From Acidaminobacterium chupaoyuni (GTDB lineage: Bacteria; Bacillota; Clostridia; Oscillospirales; Butyricicoccaceae), in the NCBI GenBank assembly GCA_047936785.1, contig CP176394.1: 64,000 nt of DNA; one strand, given 5' to 3'. The first letter of the stretch is position 1. Each line of letters starts with the position of its first letter. The notes beneath the pieces were generated by a model. It was not told the DNA's origin. It worked only from the letters and a program-made list of their open reading frames with translations, and did not search any database. Of this stretch, positions 8,756 through 16,625 are shown in pieces. The position numbers were made by a program, and so were the translations under genes.

Positions 8756-10018
8756 TTATTTATGCAGCATGACATCCAGAATGGTGGGGTCGAGGTTCGG
8801 GATGCCTGTGGTGGCGATTTTGCCCAAACCTTTGATGGTATCTTCCACATCCTTGCAGACGATGCCTTCTTTGCAGCAGGGGGCAATGCCGTTGAGGGCA
8901 AGGGTCGTGGCCAGAACGGCCGCCTGCATGCCCGAAGCGATTTTCAGCGCGCAGGTGGTTTTGGCGCCGTCGCAGATCATGCCGGTCTGGTTGGCCAGCA
9001 TGGTGTTGATGGCGAGCTTCATCTGTTCCAGTGTGCCGCCCATCAGATAGATCATGGCGCAGGAAGAACCGCAGCCGCCGGCCAGCGCCGAACCGCATAA
9101 GGGGGAAAGGCGGCCCATGCCGCTTTTCACATGAATGGTGATCAGGTTGCTGAGCACCAGCGCGCGCGCCAGCTCTTCCTGGCTTTTGTTCATTTTTTCG
9201 GCCAGTGTCGCCACGGCCACTGTGCAGGAAATGCCCTGGTTGCCGCTGCCCGCCGTTGTCATGATCGGCATTGCGCAGCCATCCATGCGCGCATCGGAAG
9301 CCGCGGCGGCCGCCGCGACGATCTCGTTGGCATAGTTGCTTTCCAGAAAACCGTTTTCCAGCTGGCCCTTCAGTGCTTTGCCCACCCGCAGGCCGTAATC
9401 GCCGCGCAGGCCTTCGTTGGAAACGGCTTTATTCATTTTTGCGCCCTCTAAAATAAAGGAGATGTCATCAAAGGGGGCATTCATGGCAAAATCATAAATT
9501 TCATCCACGCTCATGCTCACATGATCGTTCGATTGGGCGGTGGCTTCTTCTTTCTTTTCAAAAACCACTTCGCCGTTTTTCTCGATCAGGATCACATTGG
9601 TGTGTTCTTTCTGCAAAATGCAGCGGCCCGTTCCCTGATTGGTTTTCACCACGGCCTGCACATACAGCTTCTCGGGCGAATCCGCCAGCGCCATGCGCAA
9701 AACCTTCTTTTCCAACAGGGCGTTTGCCTTTTCCAGCTGTTCGGGGGTCATATCGCAAAGGATCTCAAGCTTCTTATCCGAACGCTTGATCACCGCGCCC
9801 AACAGCGCCGCGATATCGATGCCCGTCATGCCGGTTCCGGGGATGCCGACGCCGAGTGCGTTTTTTACAATGTTCCCGCTCAGGTAAAGCTGAACGCTTT
9901 CAATTTCGCCTTCTACCTGCTCCGATGCGATGGACACTGCATACGCCACAGCGATCGGCTCGGTACACCCTTGTGCAGGAACGACTTCCTTGTTCAACAC
10001 TTCAATAAACTTATGCAT
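8756..10018 (-). CDS. L-cysteine desulfidase / L-serine dehydratase-like Fe-S protein (UPF0597, YhaM type)
   Basis: The 420-residue length and conserved cysteine stretches fit the UPF0597/CdsB family, which resembles the alpha subunit of [4Fe-4S] serine dehydratases. Visible motifs are AQGCTEPIAVAYA near the N terminus, TTAGSGNQGISCTV, CGSALAGGCGSSCAM and CDGAKTTCALK. The well-placed cysteines could ligate the cluster. Expected reaction: conversion of L-cysteine to pyruvate, ammonia and sulfide, or a related beta-elimination; the exact substrate is not proven by sequence. The gene stands alone behind its own strong promoter (10113-10141), with AAAGGAGAT before the ATG at 10018. The ~90-base leader can fold, so leader-level control is possible. 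Confidence 0.85.
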   Translation of the reverse strand: MHKFIEVLNKEVVPAQGCTEPIAVAYAVSIASEQVEGEIESVQLYLSGNIVKNALGVGIPGTGMTGIDIAALLGAVIKRSDKKLEILCDMTPEQLEKANALLEKKVLRMALADSPEKLYVQAVVKTNQGTGRCILQKEHTNVILIEKNGEVVFEKKEEATAQSNDHVSMSVDEIYDFAMNAPFDDISFILEGAKMNKAVSNEGLRGDYGLRVGKALKGQLENGFLESNYANEIVAAAAAASDARMDGCAMPIMTTAGSGNQGISCTVAVATLAEKMNKSQEELARALVLSNLITIHVKSGMGRLSPLCGSALAGGCGSSCAMIYLMGGTLEQMKLAINTMLANQTGMICDGAKTTCALKIASGMQAAVLATTLALNGIAPCCKEGIVCKDVEDTIKGLGKIATTGIPNLDPTILDVMLHK

Positions 10019-10112
10019 GATGATCTCCTTTTTGCTGCTGCAAAGATTTCAATAGAGCCCGTATCCCCGGCTCGCGGGTGTGGGTTTCGGAGTTTGTCCA
10101 CTCACTGCACCA
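10019..10112 (-). promoter_or_regulatory. structured 5' leader of the cysteine-desulfidase-like gene
   Basis: The transcript from the promoter at 10113-10141 would contain GAGT/ACTC and GAGCC/GGCTC hairpins before the ribosome site. No known riboswitch core was recognised. Confidence 0.35.
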
Positions 10113-10141
10113 ATTCTATCAAATCCGTTCTCTGCTGTCAA
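10113..10141 (-). promoter_or_regulatory. strong sigma-A promoter
   Basis: On the minus strand TTGACA (10141-10136), a 17-base spacer and TAGAAT (10118-10113) drive the gene ending at 8756. The rest of the gap to 10420 holds nothing I can support. Confidence 0.8.
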
Positions 10142-10420
10142 AATGATTCTGATGAATTTACCCGAAAAAGTGCAAAAAACGAAGAAAATGAAGCGATTTT
10201 TCAAATTTTGGTGCATTTATGTTTTATTGCATTGATGTATACAAAACAGCATCGGCGCTTGGCGGATTTTGCGTTTCCCGCGCGGCGGGCCAAAAGAAAA
10301 AGCGCGCCGCAAAATTTCGGTCTGCCGGGCAGCGGCCCCGCGGGCTGCGCCGGCAAACGATCCGGGCGCAATTTCCTGCGGGGGCGATCCCGGCCGCTTC
10401 GTTTTGCGTCGCGCCCCGGT

Positions 10421-10837
10421 TCATCGATCTGTTTTTTCGTTTTCTTCCGTTTCGCCGCGGTGCGCGTGCCCCTTACCGCAGCAGGGATGTTCCCGGCGGC
10501 CGGGGCAGCCCCGCCCCCCGCAATCATGGCCGCCGCAATCGGGCCGGGCGCATACGGCATAGCTTCCGCCCGAAATTTCCAGCTTGCCGCCCTCTGTCAA
10601 AAACCCGGCCAGTTTTTGGCGGGCGCTGAGATAGATGCGCTGAGCCGTGGTGCGCGCCACATCCATGCGGGCGGCGCATTCTTCCTGGGTCAGCCCTTCG
10701 CCATCGATCAGGCGGATGGTTTCATATTCTTCCACCGTCATGCAAAGCGTCTGCTTTTCTTCCGGGCCGCTGCTGCAAAAAAAGCTTCGGTTGCGCGGCA
10801 GCGCGCAGACACGCCGGCATTTTGTGGGTCTTGGCAT
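10421..10837 (-). CDS. DUF134-family protein
   Basis: This 138-residue protein starts MPRPTKCRRVCALP and contains MTVEEYETIRLIDGEGLTQ and a sigma-factor-like helix-turn-helix (EECAARMDVARTTAQRIY). That is the DUF134 layout, a family usually treated as DNA-binding proteins of unknown target. The C-terminal tail is rich in Cys, His and Gly (CARPDCGGHDCGGRGCPG), which could bind metal. It lies 26 bases after citC on the same strand with AAGGAG before its ATG, so it is probably co-transcribed with citC. Function is unknown. Confidence 0.8.
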   Translation of the reverse strand: MPRPTKCRRVCALPRNRSFFCSSGPEEKQTLCMTVEEYETIRLIDGEGLTQEECAARMDVARTTAQRIYLSARQKLAGFLTEGGKLEISGGSYAVCARPDCGGHDCGGRGCPGRREHPCCGKGHAHRGETEENEKTDR

Positions 10838-10863
10838 TATTTTTCACGCTCCTTCGCGGTCGG

Positions 10864-11979
10864 TCATTTCTCGGCGGCCGCGGCTTTTTCGATCAGCTGT
10901 CTGCCCTGAGAGGTCTGCAAAAAATCCCATGTGGTCTGGGGCACCAGCGGGCGGATCTCTTCCACGCGCCCCTGCGCCATCAAAGCTCTCACACGCGATG
11001 CGCTGATGGCGCTGCCGCTTTCTTCTTTTCGGCGGATCTCCACCGCTTCGATGCCATGCCGCGGCAGGATCTGCTTCATTTGTTCGTTATAACGGGCCGT
11101 CACGGGGCAATAGGGCTCCTGCCCCATGAAGCGCCGCGTGATGCCCAGCGCGGGGGCAAACCAGCGGCAGAAGATCTCCAGATCCAGCGCCCCGCCCGCT
11201 CCGCTCAAGATCTGCTGTTCCTTTAAAAAATAGGTGGGGAAGGTGGCCGAAGAGATCAGATAATCCGAAGTGGGATGCACCAGCACATTGGGCAGATCGG
11301 CGGTGCCGGCTTTGGCAAGCTCCATGCGCACCGCGGAAGGGAACAGGCTTTTATCTTCGGAAAGGATGAACAGGTGGAGCGTGTCGCAGGCTTTGGCCGC
11401 AACTTCCACCAGCGCCCGATGGCCCAGCGTGAAGGGGTTGCAATTGGCCACCACGCAGCCCTGCAGCCCGCTTCCCTTTTGCAGCCCGTTCACAAAATCC
11501 GCGATGCCGTTCTTTTTGTTTTCCATCAACAGCATCTCTTCGGTGGCCGCGATGGGATAAAACCCGAAAGGCGCGAACATTTCTTCGTTTTTCGGTTTGG
11601 TGAAAAGGAACAGATGATGCTGCCCCGCCGCGAAAGCCGCGCTTTGCAGCTGTGTCATCACCGCCGCGGTAAGGCCCATGCCGCGGTATTCTTCCGCCAC
11701 GGCAATACATTTCAAAGTGCTGCCGTCCAGCGAACCTGTGGCCGCGATCTGCCCCTCGCCGTCATAACAGACCGCCGTTTTCTCGATCTGCTCGTCATAG
11801 GCCAGCCCCTGCGCCGCCAAAAACCGTTCCAAGCGCCGCCGAACCGCGCCGCCAAAGGGTTTTTCATAAAATTCCCAAACAAAGCTGCCTTCCAAATCGA
11901 CCCCTGCCTTCCGTTTGATGCGTTCTATCGTTTTCCGATGGCGCCAAAGCGCCCTTTCATTCTTTCCACGCGCCGCCAT
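10864..11979 (-). CDS. citC: [citrate (pro-3S)-lyase] ligase
   Basis: CitC uses acetate and ATP to acetylate the prosthetic group of the citrate lyase acyl carrier protein, switching the lyase on. Residues ~60-150 form an acetyltransferase-like domain (IAVAEEYRGMGLTAAVM). The C-terminal half is a nucleotidyltransferase with NCNPFTLGHRALVE, the family's GH motif, and ISASRVRALM near the end. The length of 371 is slightly long for the family, so a start inside the first ~25 residues is possible. The other lyase genes (citDEF) lie 2 kb upstream on the same strand but are separated by genes of other function. Confidence 0.9.
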   Translation of the reverse strand: MAARGKNERALWRHRKTIERIKRKAGVDLEGSFVWEFYEKPFGGAVRRRLERFLAAQGLAYDEQIEKTAVCYDGEGQIAATGSLDGSTLKCIAVAEEYRGMGLTAAVMTQLQSAAFAAGQHHLFLFTKPKNEEMFAPFGFYPIAATEEMLLMENKKNGIADFVNGLQKGSGLQGCVVANCNPFTLGHRALVEVAAKACDTLHLFILSEDKSLFPSAVRMELAKAGTADLPNVLVHPTSDYLISSATFPTYFLKEQQILSGAGGALDLEIFCRWFAPALGITRRFMGQEPYCPVTARYNEQMKQILPRHGIEAVEIRRKEESGSAISASRVRALMAQGRVEEIRPLVPQTTWDFLQTSQGRQLIEKAAAAEK

Positions 11980-12166
11980 GGGCGCGCAGGCTGCAAAAAC
12001 GGCTGCCGCCCACTGATGCTCTTTCGGCCGCCGGCTGCCCGGCGAGCCTTGGTCCTATCATGGGCAGGCCGTCAGATGCTCTCCTGTCTGCACAGCAGTC
12101 AGTATATCATAGCCGCTTTTTTCAATCAAGTTTCCCCCGCCCCGCCCGTGGTTTTGGGCGCGGGCG

Positions 12167-12481
12167 TCAGCGCGGTTTTTTCGGCATCGGCAGCTGCGGA
12201 GCCATCGCCGCAAAAAGCCCGGCCAAAAAGGCCCCGTCCTCCACATTTTCCACCAGCAGCATTTCTTTCGCGCCCGCGTAAGGCAGTTCCCGGGCAGCCC
12301 CCGGCATAAGCCCGACGGCCGCTTCCACCGGTTTCACCAGCAGGCGGTCATCATAGATGCCGCCAACGATTTTGCCCTGATAATAAAGCAGATATTCACC
12401 CATCATGGCGCGATAGGAAACATCCTCCAAACCGGAAAGCTTTTCAAGGATAAAATCCAGATATTCTTTGTTAGAAGCCAT
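12167..12481 (-). CDS. TfoX N-terminal domain protein
   Basis: This is a 104-residue protein matching the TfoX N-terminal domain: YLDFILEKLSGLEDVSYRAM, then MGEYLLYYQGKIVGGIYDDRLLVKP and GAKEMLLVENVED. Stand-alone copies of this domain are common in Bacillota and have no firmly known role; the full TfoX regulator governs competence in gammaproteobacteria. GAGGTGATGCGGG precedes the ATG at 12481. Confidence 0.82.
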   Translation of the reverse strand: MASNKEYLDFILEKLSGLEDVSYRAMMGEYLLYYQGKIVGGIYDDRLLVKPVEAAVGLMPGAARELPYAGAKEMLLVENVEDGAFLAGLFAAMAPQLPMPKKPR

Positions 12482-12719
12482 CCCGCATCACCTCCGCAGG
12501 CAAAAAGCCTGTTTTTACGCTTCCCCCCGCCCCATTGGTTTGGGCCGCCCGCGTTCTCTTTAAAAACCGCACGCTTTCCGGCCTGTTCTTCGGCGGGTCG
12601 TTTTTCCTGCTTTCATCATACCATGATTTCCCGCGGTTTCACAGCCTCTTTGCCCGCCGCCGCGCTTTTCACGAATTGTTTTTCTGCCGCGGCCCGGCCT
12701 GCTGTTTTCCAAACCGCTC
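12482..12719. other. intergenic region, nothing supported
   Basis: There are 240 bases between the divergent TfoX-domain gene and the promoter of the acetyltransferase. I see no gene or clear structure here. Confidence 0.5.
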
Positions 12720-12748
12720 TTGCAAAGGGCGGCTTGCTGCTCTATACT
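12720..12748 (+). promoter_or_regulatory. sigma-A promoter of the acetyltransferase transcript
   Basis: TTGCAA (12720-12725), a 17-base spacer and TATACT (12743-12748). The transcript would start about 150 bases before the acetyltransferase ATG. Confidence 0.7.
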
Positions 12749-12802
12749 GGTTTCAAGAGAAAGCCGCGGCTTTTTCAAATTCATTATAAGGAGAGCTGCT
12801 GT

Positions 12803-12835
12803 TTGAAAAACAACACCTCAGAGCGTGTCGGCTGA
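12803..12835 (+). CDS. putative 10-residue leader peptide
   Basis: A TTG start at 12803 sits 8 bases after AAGGAGA (12788-12794) and opens the short frame MKNNTSERVG, stopping at 12833-12835. It lies between the promoter and a 10-bp hairpin ahead of the acetyltransferase, the layout of a translational attenuator. Coding status is inferred only from the ribosome site and position. Confidence 0.35.
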   Translation: MKNNTSERVG

Positions 12836-12837
12836 CC

Positions 12838-12869
12838 GGGAGGTTTGCCGAATCCCGCTCAAACCTCCC
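12838..12869 (+). promoter_or_regulatory. leader hairpin with potential to mask the ribosome site
   Basis: GGGAGGTTTG (12838-12847) pairs perfectly with CAAACCTCCC (12860-12869). The CCTCC in the right arm could alternatively pair with the GGAGG ribosome site at 12893-12899, giving two exclusive folds. Confidence 0.5.
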
Positions 12870-12906
12870 AGAATTGACAACCATCAATTTACAGGAGGAA
12901 TCAGAA

Positions 12907-13530
12907 ATGAAAAACGAACTTATCATCCGCCCCGAGACCCCCACAGACTATGCCGCCGCCGAAGCCCTGACCCGTGAGGCGTTTTGGAATGTTTACCGCC
13001 CCGGCTGTCTTGAACACTATGTTCTCCACTGTTTTCGCGGCAGGAAAGATTTCATCCCTCAGCTGAGCCTGCTTCTTGAGCAAAACGGAAAACTGATCGG
13101 CCATGTGATGTATGCCCGATCCGAGATCCATACCGACAGCGGCACAGATCTCCCCATCATGACCTTCGGCCCCCTCAGCATCCATCCCGCCTGCCAGCGG
13201 CAGGGCTATGGAACCATGCTGCTGCGCGAATCCATGCGCAGGGCGGAACATCTGGGCGCGGGCGCGCTGGCCATCGAAGGCAATATCGGTTTTTACGGCA
13301 AATCAGGCTTTGCCATCGCCAGCACCAAAGGCATCCATTACGCCGATGAACCGCGTGATGCGCAGGTGCCCTATTTTTTGATCTGCGAACTGAAGCCCGG
13401 TTTTCTGGATGGCGTCACCGGCACCTATCGCGACCCCGACGGATATTTCGTAAGTGAAGCGGAAGCCCTGCGTTTTGACGCGGCGTTCCCGCCGAAAGAA
13501 AAGAAGAAGCTGCCGGGTCAGCTGTTTTAA
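12907..13530 (+). CDS. GNAT-family N-acetyltransferase
   Basis: This 207-residue acetyltransferase has the GNAT core: beta strand and signature FGPLSIHPACQRQGYGTMLLRESM (acetyl-CoA loop Q-R-Q-G-Y-G), then a FYGKSGF segment. Its layout resembles the YhbS-like group that acetylates small molecules; the substrate is unknown. The start is the ATG at 12907 with AGGAGG 8 bases upstream, shorter than the open frame from 12874. A leader peptide and hairpin precede it, so expression may respond to ribosome stalling. The gene converges on the small basic-protein gene, their ends overlapping by 4 bases. Confidence 0.85.
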   Translation: MKNELIIRPETPTDYAAAEALTREAFWNVYRPGCLEHYVLHCFRGRKDFIPQLSLLLEQNGKLIGHVMYARSEIHTDSGTDLPIMTFGPLSIHPACQRQGYGTMLLRESMRRAEHLGAGALAIEGNIGFYGKSGFAIASTKGIHYADEPRDAQVPYFLICELKPGFLDGVTGTYRDPDGYFVSEAEALRFDAAFPPKEKKKLPGQLF

Positions 13531-13715
13531 AGCATGAAAAAAGGCACGGGATCGGAGTCATCGCTCCATTTCCGTGCCTTTCGTCTGTTATAGGCTTTCG
13601 CGTTTTCGGGTTTTCTTGTTACGGGGTTCAGCGCGCCCCAGGTGCTGCGGCGCTGTGCATCGCGCTTCCGCTGTTCTTTTTTCGAAAGTTTTTCATAAGG
13701 GATGAATTTTTTCAT
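13527..13715 (-). CDS. small basic protein whose mRNA terminates before its stop codon
   Basis: This is a 62-residue, strongly basic protein: MKKFIPYEKLSKKEQRKRD, a central WGALNPVTRKPE and the cationic stretch KAYNRRKARK. The ATG at 13715 follows GAAAGGAGC. The intrinsic terminator at 13537-13581 lies inside the last 18 codons, and its U tract encodes the Phe-Phe near the end. The stop codon (13529-13527) comes 8 bases after that U tract, so normally terminated mRNA has no stop codon. This is the arrangement known for the ribosome-rescue factors ArfA and BrfA, whose output is held down by tmRNA. The protein does not obviously match either sequence; a rescue role is inference. The same layout could also arise by chance from convergence with the acetyltransferase gene. 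Confidence 0.75.
   Translation of the reverse strand: MKKFIPYEKLSKKEQRKRDAQRRSTWGALNPVTRKPENAKAYNRRKARKWSDDSDPVPFFML
13537..13581 (-). terminator. intrinsic terminator inside a coding sequence
   Basis: A 10-bp stem (13540-13549 with 13572-13581) has an inner GGAG/CTCC pair. On the minus strand it is followed by six U residues (13542-13537). It overlaps the 3' end of the small basic-protein gene and is a weak terminator on the plus strand. Confidence 0.85.
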
Positions 13716-13798
13716 TGTGCGGCTCCTTTCATCGGTCCTTTGCCTGATGATACCAAAGAAGCGGCGCCGTGTCAAATAGCCGCATCAGCCTCTCTCCA

Positions 13799-13832
13799 TC
13801 AAAAAACGGCAAGCCTTTCGGCTTGCCGTTTT
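13799..13832 (-). terminator. terminator of the citDEF operon
   Basis: AAAACGGCAAGCC (13803-13815) pairs with GGCTTGCCGTTTT (13820-13832). On the minus strand a U run follows, 27 bases after the citF stop. Confidence 0.85.
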
Positions 13833-13859
13833 GCTTTGCGTCCAAAGCGCCGGTGTTTT

Positions 13860-15263
13860 TTAATCGACGCTCTTGATGGTATCGAGCAGGGTGCCGTCGC
13901 GATAGATCACATTGGCAACGGTCTTGCTGCCCAGATGGATGGGCTGGGGTTTGCCCGTCAGCTCTTCCGCGATGCGCTTGAGTTCGCCGATTTCCACAAT
14001 GGGCAGGCCGGCGGCTTTCAGCTGATCGCGCAGTTCCGCGCGGGCGGGGTTGACGGCGATGCCGCGCTGTGTGACCAGCACATCGATGGTGCTGCCCGGG
14101 GTCGAAACCGTCAGCACATGATCGGTGACGATGGAAAGGCGCGCTCTTGTCAGCGGGGCGATGATCATGGCGAGCTTTGCGCCCGCGGCCGTGTCGCTGT
14201 GGCCGCCGCTGCCGCCCATGATATAACCGTTGGAATCGGTATGCACATTCACATTGAAATCGGTGTCGATCTGTGTGGCGCCCAGCAGTACCACATCCAG
14301 GCTGTCCACCGCGCTGCTCTTGGCGTTGGGGCTTGCATAGTGGGTGGCTGTCACTTCGCGGTGGCGGGGGTTCGTGCGGATGGATTCCACCGCGCCCAGA
14401 TCGAAGCACTGCACATCCAGAAGCGCTTCAAAGCAGCCCGCGTTAAGCATATCCACCATATAGCTGGTGATGCCGCCCAGGCCATAGCTGCCCTTGATGT
14501 TCTTTTTAAGCATGATATCCTTCAGATATTTGGCCGCGGCCAGCGTTGCGCCGCCTGCGCCTGTCTGGAAAGACATGCCGTCTTTCAAAAGGCCCGAATT
14601 TTCGATCACCTTTGCGGCATATTGGGCCATCACAAGGCCCACAGGGTCGCGGGTGATCTTGGTGGTGCCCGAAACGATGCCGGCGGGGTTGCCGATGGAT
14701 TCCACCTGCACCACATAATCCACATAGATCTCGCTGATGGAAAAATCAGTGAGGGGATAAGGAACCAGATGATCGGTGATGACCACCACTTTATCGGCAT
14801 TCATGGCGTCGGCAAAGGCATAGCCCATGCTGCCGCAGGCGGCTTTGCCATATTTGCCGGTGCAGTTGCCCATGGTATCACTGGTGGGCGCGGCGATAAA
14901 GGCCACATCGATATGCGCTTCGCCGCTTTCGATGGCCGCGGGGCGGCCGCCGTGGGTGCGGAAGGTGACGGGCTTATCCAGCACGCCGTGAGAAATGGCG
15001 CGGCCCACCACGCCGCCGATATAGTTTGCTTCCAGCCCTGTGACCACGCCGTTTTTGATATGGCCGATCAGGGGTTCATGGGCATCGAACACAGAAGAAG
15101 CGTTCACCGTCAGGTTTTTGATGCCCAGCTCGGCGATGGCTTCCATCACCATGTTCAAAACATAATCGCCGTTGCGCAGATGATGGTGGAAAGACACCGT
15201 CATGCCGTCTTTCACGCCGGCAAGGCGCACGGCCTCTTTGATCGAAGAAACAACCTTATTCAT
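13860..15263 (-). CDS. citF: citrate lyase alpha subunit (citrate:acetyl-ACP transferase)
   Basis: CitF swaps acetyl for citryl on the lyase acyl carrier protein, the first half of citrate cleavage to acetate and oxaloacetate. Conserved features include KDGMTVSFHHHLRNGD near the N terminus, GGVVGRAIS, GGHSDTAAGAKL and VTQRGIAVNP. At 467 residues it lacks roughly 40 N-terminal residues found in typical ~510-residue CitF; no upstream start is available because it overlaps citE by 8 bases. It is the last gene of the citD-citE-citF operon. The usual citG/citX genes for prosthetic-group synthesis are not in the window. Confidence 0.93.
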   Translation of the reverse strand: MNKVVSSIKEAVRLAGVKDGMTVSFHHHLRNGDYVLNMVMEAIAELGIKNLTVNASSVFDAHEPLIGHIKNGVVTGLEANYIGGVVGRAISHGVLDKPVTFRTHGGRPAAIESGEAHIDVAFIAAPTSDTMGNCTGKYGKAACGSMGYAFADAMNADKVVVITDHLVPYPLTDFSISEIYVDYVVQVESIGNPAGIVSGTTKITRDPVGLVMAQYAAKVIENSGLLKDGMSFQTGAGGATLAAAKYLKDIMLKKNIKGSYGLGGITSYMVDMLNAGCFEALLDVQCFDLGAVESIRTNPRHREVTATHYASPNAKSSAVDSLDVVLLGATQIDTDFNVNVHTDSNGYIMGGSGGHSDTAAGAKLAMIIAPLTRARLSIVTDHVLTVSTPGSTIDVLVTQRGIAVNPARAELRDQLKAAGLPIVEIGELKRIAEELTGKPQPIHLGSKTVANVIYRDGTLLDTIKSVD

Positions 15264-16131
15264 GGATGCGCACCCCCATAGCTTCTGCAGTTTCCAACAC
15301 GCGGCGCGCTCTTGCCACGATGGGCGCGTCGATCATTTTTCCTCTCAGCGAAACCACGCCCTTGCCCTGTTCCTTGGCAACGCGGATGGTTTCCATCACT
15401 TCTTCGGCATATTCGATCTCGGCCAAAGTGGGGCTGAAGATCTCGTTGATGCTGGCCACATGGCGGGGCGAAATGGCCGATTTGCCGGTGAAGCCCAGCG
15501 ATTTGGCGAATTCCGCGTCTTTGCATAAGCCTTCGTCATCGTTCACATCGGTGAAGGGGGTGTCATAGCAATCGATGCCTGCGGCGCGGGCGGCCACCAC
15601 AATGCGGCTGCGGCTGTAAAAGATCTCGTTGCCTTCTTTTGTGCGCTTGCATTGCAGATCGGCCGTCAGATCTTCGCCGCCCAGCAGCATCGCCTTCACG
15701 CGGGGGCTTGCCGATGCGATAGCATAGGCGTTTTCAACGCCCATGGCGGTTTCGATCAGCGGGATGAGGCCCACGGTGTTTTCCGCAAAGCCCAGCTTGG
15801 CTTCCAGCTGTTTCATATATTCATCCACCACAAGCACATCCTGCGCGCAGCTGATCTTCGGCGGCATGATGAGGGTGGGGCGAAGGGGCAGGATCTCTTC
15901 CAGATCGCGCTTCCAGAATTCCGTATCGACGGAATTGATGCGCACCACCACTTCGCATTTTTCATAACCCAGATATTTCAGCGCGTTGCGCACAAGGATG
16001 CGCGCGGCGTCTTTTTCGGCGGGGGATACGGCGTCTTCCAAATCGAGGATCACCGCGTCGGCGCCCAGGATATCTGCATTGAGCAGCATTCCGGCGTTAT
16101 TGCCGGGCATAAACAGCATACTGCGTCTCAT
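15256..16131 (-). CDS. citE: citrate lyase beta subunit (citryl-ACP lyase)
   Basis: CitE splits citryl-ACP into acetyl-ACP and oxaloacetate. This is a 291-residue HpcH/HpaI-type TIM barrel with MRRSMLFMPGNNAGML at the start, VILDLEDAVSPAEKD (metal-binding Asp/Glu), VVVRINSVD, LIPLIETAMG and MLLGGEDLTADL. The start is the ATG at 16131, which overlaps the citD stop as ATGA; the frame extends further upstream but inside citD. It overlaps citF by 8 bases. Confidence 0.95.
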   Translation of the reverse strand: MRRSMLFMPGNNAGMLLNADILGADAVILDLEDAVSPAEKDAARILVRNALKYLGYEKCEVVVRINSVDTEFWKRDLEEILPLRPTLIMPPKISCAQDVLVVDEYMKQLEAKLGFAENTVGLIPLIETAMGVENAYAIASASPRVKAMLLGGEDLTADLQCKRTKEGNEIFYSRSRIVVAARAAGIDCYDTPFTDVNDDEGLCKDAEFAKSLGFTGKSAISPRHVASINEIFSPTLAEIEYAEEVMETIRVAKEQGKGVVSLRGKMIDAPIVARARRVLETAEAMGVRIHE

Positions 16132-16400
16132 TTCGCCATCGCTCCTTCCCCACGGCGCAGGGCGGTTTCCACTCTTGCGCGGATGACACATTCCACAGCG
16201 CCCTTATCGTTCAGAGAAACGGCGGCGTTTTCCACACCGTTTTCCTTCAAAACCTCACGAACCACGCGGTCGATCTCCTGCCCGAACTGCTGCTGCACCA
16301 CCGATTCGATGTGAAGTTTCAGGCCGCTTGCCGGTTCGATCTCCACATAAACATCGCTGGATTCCAATGTTCCGGCGGTGGCTGCTTTTTTGATCTCCAT
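16128..16400 (-). CDS. citD: citrate lyase acyl carrier protein (gamma subunit)
   Basis: This 90-residue protein carries the 2'-(5''-phosphoribosyl)-3'-dephospho-CoA group of citrate lyase. The N-terminal KKAATAGTLESSDVYVEI holds the serine that receives the group in this family, and the C-terminal half shows VVREVLKENGVENAAVSLNDKGA. I chose the ATG at 16400 (AAAGGTG upstream) because it gives the family's normal length. It is the first gene of the operon and is coupled to citE by an ATGA overlap. Confidence 0.93.
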   Translation of the reverse strand: MEIKKAATAGTLESSDVYVEIEPASGLKLHIESVVQQQFGQEIDRVVREVLKENGVENAAVSLNDKGAVECVIRARVETALRRGEGAMAK

Positions 16401-16483
16401 TTCTTTCACCACACCTTTCAGGTTATAGAACTCCGCCAAAGCGGGGCCTTTTCTGCCGCGCCCGCGGCATTGTTTCTCTTTGA

Positions 16484-16512
16484 GGATAAATCCGTTTTTT
16501 TCCGATTTATCC
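16484..16512 (-). promoter_or_regulatory. hairpin in the cit operon leader
   Basis: GGATAAATC (16484-16492) and GATTTATCC (16504-16512) form a 9-bp stem just after the promoter's start point. It could be an operator or an RNA control element for citDEF. Confidence 0.5.
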
Positions 16513-16521
16513 GGCGACCTT

Positions 16522-16550
16522 ATTATACAATATCCTTTTCGCCCTGCCAA
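16522..16550 (-). promoter_or_regulatory. sigma-A promoter of citDEF
   Basis: On the minus strand TTGGCA (16550-16545), 17 bases and TATAAT (16527-16522), about 120 bases upstream of citD. Confidence 0.8.
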
Positions 16551-16625
16551 CAAAAAAAGGGCCGCTGCGCTTTACATTTCTTGCGAAAGTGAAGCTTTTT
16601 CTTGCAAATACTGCCCTTTTTCTTC

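Noticed and set aside
9521..10909. A 462-codon plus-strand frame opposite the cysteine-desulfidase-like and DUF134 genes
   Set aside because: It has low-complexity translation, no family motif, and both minus-strand genes plus their promoter are well supported.
13740..15281. A 513-codon plus-strand frame opposite citF
   Set aside because: It is rich in His, Ala and Gly without domain signal; citF is unambiguous.
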